This document shows positions 42,618 through 50,854 of a DNA stretch of 50,854 nt, piece after piece. The stretch is from Pseudomonadota bacterium (GTDB lineage Bacteria > Pseudomonadota > Gammaproteobacteria > Halothiobacillales > Halothiobacillaceae). The notes below the pieces were generated by a model that did no database searches, had not been told where the DNA came from, and saw only the letters and a list, made by a program, of their open reading frames with translations. Location of the stretch: NCBI GenBank assembly GCA_021801265.1, contig JAJYYE010000006.1, positions 1 through 50,854 of the forward strand, in the 5' to 3' direction. Within the stretch, counting starts at the first letter, position 1; each line of letters begins with the position of its first letter. The position numbers and the translations under genes were made by a program.

Positions 42618-45251
42618 TTAAGCAAGCGCCTTACCTGCTATTTCGGCCAAATCCGGCGAACATTGAGGTCGATCGCGCATTTTTTTCAATGCGGACTGCA
42701 TTAATGCGGCGCGCTGTGGATCAAAACGCTTCCATAAATTGAACACAGAAGCCATTCGTGCGGCAATTTGCGGATTAAAGCCATCCAATTCAATGATTTT
42801 CTGAGTCACCCAATCATACCCCGAGCCATCAATGGCATGAAAACACAGCGAATTTAATCGGGCAAACGTTCCAATCAGCGCCCGAACACGGTTCGGCGTT
42901 TTTATGGAGAACGCCGCATGATGCGTCAATTCACTCATGCGCTGCAGGGCATTAGCGTCTGTACGTTGCGCTTCCAGGGCAAACCATTTATCCATGACCA
43001 AGCCATCGTCCCGCCACCGCGCTTCAAAATCTGCCATCAGACGATCAAAAGCACTATCCCCGCTGATGCTTAACGCAATCAATGCATTGAACGTTTCGGT
43101 CATATTGTCGGCATGCTCATATTGCTCAACCGCCAACTGAATCCACGCAGGATGGCTCAAACTGCACAAATACATGAGCACCTGTCGACGCAGTTGGCGC
43201 TGCCCTACGGCATAGGCTTCAAATCGATAGGCGCCTTGAGGCACGTGCTTACTGTACAGCAACATCAGGGTCGATTCCCATTCAGCCGCTAGCTGCATGC
43301 GCAAGCGATTGCGCTCATGATGAATCCACTCAACCGGTGTATTTTCGGTAAATTGATCCGCAAGATAATTTTCGGTGGGTAACGCGATACATTCAGCCAC
43401 GAACATGGGGTCATTTTTTGACGCAAGCAACAAATCACCAAAAGCCACCGACAAATCATGCGGCAGGTCGTCTTGCCCAATGCGGCTCGCTTCAGTCGCA
43501 GCGCGAATTCGGCCTAATAATGCGCGCTGGAGTAGACGCTGGAAGGCATCCCAACGATTAAACGCATCCGTATCCGCGCGACTTAAGATTCCCAGCGCTT
43601 CATCCGAATAAGTAAACGCGACCTCAACCGGCGCGGTAAAACCGCGATTCAGCGAAGGAACAACCCGCTCATCTGCTGACAAATCAACGGCAAACGTCCA
43701 TGTTCGCTGGGCTTCAGTCAAAATTAAATGTTGCGCAATCTGCCCATTCAGCAACACGGGTTTTCCCGCTTGATTAAATAGAGCAAGGGCGAACGGCAGC
43801 ATGAATGGCTTGGTTTCGCCCTGATTACCCGACAAAGTTTGCTGTATCGTTAGCTGATATTGTCCGGGCTGCAGACAATCAGAAACAGTTAATTTTGGTG
43901 TACCCGAATAGTCATACCAGTGGCGAAATTGCATTAGGTCCATTCCTGACACTTCCGCCATGCAGGCCACAAAGTCTTCAATCGTGACTGCCCGCCCATC
44001 AAAACGCGCGAAATATAAATCAGTCCCTTGGCGGAACTGTTTCGCGCCAAGCAGATTGCGCAACATCCGCACCACTTCGGCGCCTTTGTTATAGACCGTT
44101 GACGTATAAAAATTATTAATTTCTCGATAGTGTTTCGGTTGAACGGGATGCGCTTGCGGGCCGGCATCTTCGGCAAATTGAACTTGACGCAACGCATTTA
44201 CATCTTGAATCCGCTTCACCGCCCGTGAACTCATATCCGATGAAAACTCCTGATCACGAAACACGGTAAAGCCCTCTTTTAAAGAAAGCTGAAACCAATC
44301 TCGACAGGTAACCCGGTTACCGGACCAATTATGGAAATACTCGTGTGCCACAACCGATTCAATCCCCGCATAATCGCCATCACTGGCGGTATCTGGCTTA
44401 GCGAGAATGAAGCGGGAGTTAAAAATATTTAAGCCCTTGTTTTCCATCGCACCCATGTTGAAATCATCAACGGCAACGATATTAAACACGTCCAGGTCGT
44501 ATTCCCTCCCATAAGCTTGCTCGTCCCAACGCATGGCATGTTTTAAGGATTCCATCGCATGGGCACAACGATCAGCATTGTGCGCCTCAACATAAATCCC
44601 CAAATCAATCGTCTTGCCTGATTGCGTCACAAACTGATCGGTGATCGCCGTTAAATTTCCCGCCACCAAAGCAAACAAATAGGAAGGCTTCGGATACGGA
44701 TCAACCCAGCGCGCCATATGCTTTCCATCAGCCATCCGTGCGGCACTCACCGGGTTACCATTGGCCAATAACACGGGGTATTTCGCCGCATCTGCAATCA
44801 AGGTCACCGAATAGCGCGCTAACACGTCAGGGCGATCGATAAAGTACGTAATCCGGCGAAAGCCCTCAGGCTCGCACTGAGTACAAAAATTTCCCGACGA
44901 TTGATACAAACCTTCTAACGCCGCATTCGCTGCGGGATCAATCTGGTTTTCAATCACCAGTACCGCCGTATCCCCCACACCGGAAATACTCAAAGAACTC
45001 GACGTAACGCGGTACTGCTCAGCAGACAACACCTGTCCATCCAGACACACGCTTAATAAGACCAACCCCTCACCATTCAAAACCAAATCGCGAGCATGAT
45101 CCCCTTGGCGACGAAAGCATATTTGTGACCGAACTTGGGTCTCGTGCGGCTCAAGATGAAACGTGAGATCGACCGAATCAATCAAAAAATCAGGCACGGT
45201 GTAATCCGATAAATATATTTCGTGGGCAGCAGTGTGTGCGGTCATTGACAT
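42618..45251 (-). CDS. pepN: Aminopeptidase N (PepN), M1 family
   Basis: About 877 residues. Starts at 45263, 45251 and 45245 are clustered and none has a clear ribosome binding site; 45251 is given. The substrate motif is GAMENKG, the zinc site HEYFHNWSGNRVTCRDWF (HExxH, then E in SLKEGFTVFRDQEFS). The sequence follows E. coli PepN end to end, including EPEGFRRITYFIDRPDVLAR and the C-terminal helical repeat. It is a broad-specificity cytosolic aminopeptidase for peptide turnover. Divergent from rdgC across about 160 bp that contains a perfect hairpin. Confidence 0.97.
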   Translation of the reverse strand: MSMTAHTAAHEIYLSDYTVPDFLIDSVDLTFHLEPHETQVRSQICFRRQGDHARDLVLNGEGLVLLSVCLDGQVLSAEQYRVTSSSLSISGVGDTAVLVIENQIDPAANAALEGLYQSSGNFCTQCEPEGFRRITYFIDRPDVLARYSVTLIADAAKYPVLLANGNPVSAARMADGKHMARWVDPYPKPSYLFALVAGNLTAITDQFVTQSGKTIDLGIYVEAHNADRCAHAMESLKHAMRWDEQAYGREYDLDVFNIVAVDDFNMGAMENKGLNIFNSRFILAKPDTASDGDYAGIESVVAHEYFHNWSGNRVTCRDWFQLSLKEGFTVFRDQEFSSDMSSRAVKRIQDVNALRQVQFAEDAGPQAHPVQPKHYREINNFYTSTVYNKGAEVVRMLRNLLGAKQFRQGTDLYFARFDGRAVTIEDFVACMAEVSGMDLMQFRHWYDYSGTPKLTVSDCLQPGQYQLTIQQTLSGNQGETKPFMLPFALALFNQAGKPVLLNGQIAQHLILTEAQRTWTFAVDLSADERVVPSLNRGFTAPVEVAFTYSDEALGILSRADTDAFNRWDAFQRLLQRALLGRIRAATEASRIGQDDLPHDLSVAFGDLLLASKNDPMFVAECIALPTENYLADQFTENTPVEWIHHERNRLRMQLAAEWESTLMLLYSKHVPQGAYRFEAYAVGQRQLRRQVLMYLCSLSHPAWIQLAVEQYEHADNMTETFNALIALSISGDSAFDRLMADFEARWRDDGLVMDKWFALEAQRTDANALQRMSELTHHAAFSIKTPNRVRALIGTFARLNSLCFHAIDGSGYDWVTQKIIELDGFNPQIAARMASVFNLWKRFDPQRAALMQSALKKMRDRPQCSPDLAEIAGKALA

Positions 45252-45315
45252 AAAAACACCCATAGAATCAGCAGAAATGAATAAAATAGTTGGCGAGTAT
45301 AGCGCGCCTCATGGA

Positions 45316-45335
45316 GACAGGTTTGGGAACCTGTC
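45316..45335. repeat. Perfect hairpin between pepN and rdgC
   Basis: GACAGGTT, loop TGGG, AACCTGTC: eight perfect base pairs in the divergent promoter region, about 65 bp from pepN and 78 bp from rdgC. No T-run follows on either strand. It could be an operator for a dimeric regulator or an RNA element in one leader. No regulator is identified. Confidence 0.65.
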
Positions 45336-45412
45336 CTTGAGTGCCCTGAACCAAAGCAGGAGCAGTCCCGCATGGGATACGGCATAATGCCCTTCACATG
45401 TTGGAGGTCATT

Positions 45413-47738
<2,326 letters not shown>

Positions 47739-47751
47739 TTTAATAAAAATC

Positions 47752-49146
47752 ATGCCACTGCCGAACGATTGGATTGCACATCTGCAAAACACCCCGCTCC
47801 CCGTGCGGGGTGAGGTGCATCGACGGCTCAGTGACTTGTTGTGGCGCGATGAAATTGATCTTGGTGAAATTGTGGGTTGGCTCCGCCGTGATCCTGCCGC
47901 TTGCGGCTTTGTGATGGGCGCGGCGGCACGGGCGCAACGCAGCAAAAACCGCAATGCGCCCCATAGCCTAGATCATGCACTGTCGCTGCTGGGGATCACC
48001 TGGATCAAACAAACCCTTCCCAAGCTCCCAATTATAGAAGATGTCTTCCCCGATCTGGCCCATCGCAGAGGGTATTTAATTGCCTTAGCGCGGAGTTTAC
48101 ATGCCGCACGCCATGCAGAAAGCTGGCTGGTAGAGCTACACGATACCAGCTATGAAATCGTGGTAGTGGCGACCTTACTGCACAATTTCATTGAATTGGC
48201 ATTGTGGCGTGATGCACCAGAGTTAATGCGCACGGCCTTGATTCAAGTTCGAGATGGACACACCAGCACCTTAGGCCACGCCATCAAAGCCGTATTGGCT
48301 GATGCGGGGATCGATCTTAAAACATTGGAACAGGCGTTAAATGGATTTTATTATTTACCGACACAACTCTTCGCCGATGAAGCTGCCACACCGATTTTGG
48401 CACGCCAGCATCAAACCATTGTGCTGCTCGCACGGCGATTAAGTTTTTTTAGTGAAATTGGTTGGTATCATCCAAAAATCATCGCAACTCAAAAAGAAAT
48501 TGCCGAATTACTCAAACGTGATTGTGCGGCAACCGACCAATTAATTCATCAAGTGGCGGTAAAAACGGCGCATGAATTTGAACCAATTGGGCTTTACAGC
48601 AGTGCCAAGCTATTGATTGATAGCGCAATCATCCCCGTCTACTGGCCATTTCCCGCCGACTACGGCATTGGCTCACCCCCGATCCAACGCGCTCAGTTCA
48701 ATTTAGCAGCGCGGATTACCGCACAAAAAAATCGAACACCCAATACGCTGATCAAGTCTTTGCTGACCAGCTTGATTGAAGATTTGGGTTTAGTCCGGGT
48801 GTTGATTTTGAGCCGGGCACCCGATGCCGATTTCTTAACACTGAATATGAACAAACGCCCCAATCCAGAACACTATGCGCACAGCCTCAACCTATCCCAT
48901 AACCCATTGCTCGAACGGTTGATGACAGGGAACAAAGCACTCGCAATTCAAACGAGCAACCGAAACACACTGAATCGCTTGCTGGATACAGATGGGCAAA
49001 AACTCATCGCTGTTGATTGCTACCTGCAAACCTTAAACTTCAGTGGCCAACCCTTTGCCCTCGTGGTAATCGATACTCAATCTGAACGCGATCTTCTCCA
49101 CATCCGCGCACTCTTTGACTATTTCATGCCATTTTGGCCACGATGA
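47752..49146 (+). CDS. HDOD-like protein with C-terminal sensor-like region
   Basis: A 464-residue protein. Residues about 20-215 follow the HDOD helical pattern (DLLWRDEIDLGEIVGWLRRD, HSLDHALSLLGITWIKQTL, ATLLHNFIELALW), but with little residue-level conservation; the site corresponding to HD reads LLHNF, so no phosphohydrolase activity is expected. Residues about 300-460 form a separate domain that may be GAF-like (LGLVRVLILSRAPDADFL, FALVVIDTQSERDL). Likely a signalling scaffold. It follows purB by 13 nt, and its stop is 5 nt from the convergent queG stop. Family assignment moderate. Confidence 0.7.
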   Translation: MPLPNDWIAHLQNTPLPVRGEVHRRLSDLLWRDEIDLGEIVGWLRRDPAACGFVMGAAARAQRSKNRNAPHSLDHALSLLGITWIKQTLPKLPIIEDVFPDLAHRRGYLIALARSLHAARHAESWLVELHDTSYEIVVVATLLHNFIELALWRDAPELMRTALIQVRDGHTSTLGHAIKAVLADAGIDLKTLEQALNGFYYLPTQLFADEAATPILARQHQTIVLLARRLSFFSEIGWYHPKIIATQKEIAELLKRDCAATDQLIHQVAVKTAHEFEPIGLYSSAKLLIDSAIIPVYWPFPADYGIGSPPIQRAQFNLAARITAQKNRTPNTLIKSLLTSLIEDLGLVRVLILSRAPDADFLTLNMNKRPNPEHYAHSLNLSHNPLLERLMTGNKALAIQTSNRNTLNRLLDTDGQKLIAVDCYLQTLNFSGQPFALVVIDTQSERDLLHIRALFDYFMPFWPR

Positions 49147-49151
49147 AAACA

Positions 49152-50237
49152 CTATATTTTCTGCGCCAAGGCAGCTTGGGTTAAGGCCCAGGCGATATGA
49201 CGATCGAGTTGCTCACTCACCTGCCCTTGCCGCGCTTTGAGGGCCAAAACTGCCGCCGAATGTCCCGGCTGACTGCGCACTAAATTCCCTAGCGCCACCG
49301 CGATGTTACGCAACCACCGTTGCCAGCCAATCCGTCGAATCGCCATGCCTTCGGTGCGCACTAAAAACGTGGCTTCATCCCAGCCAAATAATTCAATCAA
49401 GCTCGGCGCATCCAGGCCATGCCGTGCCCGAAAGTCCGCATCGGCGGCGATTTTCGCAAACCGGTTCCATGGACACGCGAGCTGACAATCATCACAGCCA
49501 TAAATGCGGTTCCCCATATCGGCACGAAATGCTTCCGGAATATCCTCTGCCGACTCGATGGTAATATATGAAATACATCGACGCGCATCAACCACGCCAT
49601 CGGCAATAATCGCCTGCGTTGGGCATACCGTGATGCAGGCAGTACACGACCCACAATGTGGCACAATTGGCTCATCGACTGGCAAATCAAAATCAATAAA
49701 CAATTCACCCAAGAAAAACCACGAACCCGCCTCGCGATTAAGCACCAGCGAATGCTTGCCTTTCCAGCCAATGCCGGATTTTTCAGCCAAGCCCGTTTCA
49801 TAAACGGGTGCGGAATCGACAAATGCCCGATAACCAAACCCACCGATTTCCTGAATGATTCTTTCCGCCAGTTTTTGTACATTGCCCCGTAACACTTTGT
49901 GATAATCGCGGCCCAGTGCGTAACGGGAAATATATCCAAGCTGTGGGTTTTGCAACACGTCGCGTGGACCGTGGACATCGGGTGGGAAATAGTTTTTTCG
50001 AACACTCAACACCCGCCGCGTACCCGGTACCAGCTCCTGGGGGCGAAAGCGTTTCAAGCCATGAGTTGCCATGTACGCCATCGTGCCATGGTAATTCTGG
50101 GCAATCCAGTCAAGATACCCTTGCTCGTAACGAGACAAATCCGTATCAGCCACGCGCACGTCGTCGAAACCAAGCTCGATTGCCCACGCGTGAATTTGAT
50201 TTTTTAATTGATTTAAGTCAATCAGTTGAGTGTCCAA
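49152..50237 (-). CDS. queG: Epoxyqueuosine reductase (QueG)
   Basis: A 361-residue cobalamin- and [4Fe-4S]-dependent enzyme. LDWIAQNYHGTMAYM and RYALGRDYHKVLRG are family motifs, the catalytic Asp is in FVDSAPVYE, and the two clusters are CGSCTACITVCPTQAI and YGCDDCQLACPWN. The C-terminal IRRIGWQRWLRNIAVALGN is a conserved HEAT-like part. It reduces epoxyqueuosine to queuosine in tRNA-Asp, Asn, His and Tyr. It begins with TTG immediately after the crcB TGA stop (TGATTG), so translation is likely coupled to crcB. Confidence 0.96.
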   Translation of the reverse strand: MDTQLIDLNQLKNQIHAWAIELGFDDVRVADTDLSRYEQGYLDWIAQNYHGTMAYMATHGLKRFRPQELVPGTRRVLSVRKNYFPPDVHGPRDVLQNPQLGYISRYALGRDYHKVLRGNVQKLAERIIQEIGGFGYRAFVDSAPVYETGLAEKSGIGWKGKHSLVLNREAGSWFFLGELFIDFDLPVDEPIVPHCGSCTACITVCPTQAIIADGVVDARRCISYITIESAEDIPEAFRADMGNRIYGCDDCQLACPWNRFAKIAADADFRARHGLDAPSLIELFGWDEATFLVRTEGMAIRRIGWQRWLRNIAVALGNLVRSQPGHSAAVLALKARQGQVSEQLDRHIAWALTQAALAQKI

Positions 50238-50612
50238 TCAAAGCCTTTCCGCCAGAATCATGCCACCGCGTGCCGCCGCAATGCACACAACCACCGTGAC
50301 AGCGATATATAAACTCGCCAGAAACCACTGGTTGCGTTCAATCAGCGTGAGGGAGTCAATCGAAAACGTCGACATGGTGGTAAATGCCCCTAAAAAACCC
50401 GTCAAAATCGCAATCCGGTATTCCGGCGACACATGGAACTTCTGCAGCAAATACACCCCTAAAAACCCCATCAATGCCGAACCCAGCACGTTGACAATTA
50501 ACGTGCCAAATGGAAAGGTTCGCCCCATATGATGGTTCACAAAATTAATCAGCCCAAATCGCGCCATCGCACCAAATGAACCGGCAAGCGCAATCAATAA
50601 ATAGACCCGCAT
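50238..50612 (-). CDS. crcB: Fluoride exporter CrcB/Fluc
   Basis: A 124-residue protein with four TM helices. GSFGAMARFGLINF, FGTLIVNVLGSALMGFLG (with the conserved Asn) and GFLGAFTTMSTFSIDSLTL match Fluc channels. The Phe-box triad usually reads TTFSTFS; here the first Phe is Met (TTMSTFS). Fluc forms an antiparallel dimer exporting F-. I found no fluoride riboswitch in the 242 bp upstream (50613-50854). It is the first gene of a crcB-queG pair. Confidence 0.93.
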   Translation of the reverse strand: MRVYLLIALAGSFGAMARFGLINFVNHHMGRTFPFGTLIVNVLGSALMGFLGVYLLQKFHVSPEYRIAILTGFLGAFTTMSTFSIDSLTLIERNQWFLASLYIAVTVVVCIAAARGGMILAERL

Positions 50613-50722
50613 TATTTTCCCCGTGAATCTGAAGCCATAAAAACTTAAACCCCTTGATTAAGCAAAATTATTAGACAGTCCGGGCTTGATGGCAAGGCAA
50701 TGGGGAATCCTCCGAAAAAGAG

Positions 50723-50854
50723 TTACGTATTCACCATAGCGGCACACCCAAACGTAACGATTTCATCGGCTGACCCATTGGACTCAATCTTGCGATAAAC
50801 CCATGAGCCGTTTGAAAACAACTTGTCGCAAAAGTTATAAGATCGCATAGTGCG
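50723..50854 (-). CDS. Possible 3' end of a small open frame at the window edge
   Basis: The minus strand stays open from the right edge to TAA at 50725-50723, giving 43 residues with an in-frame ATG at the third codon (MRSYNFCDKLFSN, later SWVYRKIESNGSADE). A second minus-strand frame is also open here, so chance is possible. Composition looks protein-like but is too short to judge. It may be a small protein or the end of a gene beyond the window. Not recognised. Confidence 0.25.
   Translation of the reverse strand, partial: RTMRSYNFCDKLFSNGSWVYRKIESNGSADEIVTFGCAAMVNT

Noticed and set aside
50613-50854. Fluoride riboswitch upstream of crcB
   Set aside because: Read through the minus strand, the region shows no recognisable crcB-motif pseudoknot.

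Overview
The window looks like ordinary chromosome from a motile, Gram-negative gammaproteobacterium of moderate GC (about 50-55% by eye, not computed). Supporting evidence is the gene set (AcnB-type aconitase, EttA, RdgC, PepN, type I MurB, class 2 PyrD, the hemA-prfA-prmC order, ZnuABC with a Zur-like box, MotAB, CcoS) and the outer-membrane and lipopolysaccharide-type functions. A sulfur-oxidising relative such as Halothiobacillaceae is only a guess. No tRNA, rRNA, CRISPR array, phage module or intact insertion sequence was seen.

Layout. 1-1.2 kb: the end of a secreted Gly/Tyr/Pro/Met repeat protein and a small SHOCT membrane protein. 1.4-3.6 kb: an ElaB/YqjD-YqjE type membrane cluster and a HI0933-type flavoprotein. 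3.6-8.6 kb: scpB facing away from a zinc-uptake operon (znuA-znuC-znuB), then a polyphosphate kinase 2 homologue and a K+-channel-like protein with an unusual filter. 8.7-11.5 kb: a Cys-cluster protein, a small lipoprotein, a YebC-family regulator and a membrane diguanylate cyclase; the last two look GC-richer than their surroundings. 11.9-18.2 kb: acnB, a Nudix hydrolase, an HDOD protein and ettA.

18.3-22.4 kb is the least-explained coding block: a membrane-anchored von Willebrand A protein, a 4-nt-overlapping membrane partner with a disordered acidic tail carrying a FliM-like DDIDALL motif, and a secreted CPYC thioredoxin-fold protein. 22.5-30.9 kb: murB coupled to a divergent heptosyltransferase-like gene, metG, ccoS, htpX, an OlsB/COG3176-type acyltransferase and pyrD. 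30.9-35.5 kb: hemA-prfA-prmC-orf-moeB, joining tetrapyrrole synthesis, translation termination and sulfur-carrier activation. 35.5-39 kb: a coupled polyprenyl-type glycosyltransferase and PAP2 phosphatase, a membrane thioredoxin and a DUF815 ATPase.

39.1-50.9 kb: an RRM protein with a structured leader and a 3' hairpin, a membrane-anchored methyltransferase next to motA-motB, pepN and rdgC divergent around a perfect hairpin, purB, a degenerate HDOD-like protein, and abutting crcB-queG. Most genes are housekeeping. The best candidates for undescribed biology are the vWA/partner pair, the altered-filter channel, the GYGPGMM repeat protein and the RRM leader.
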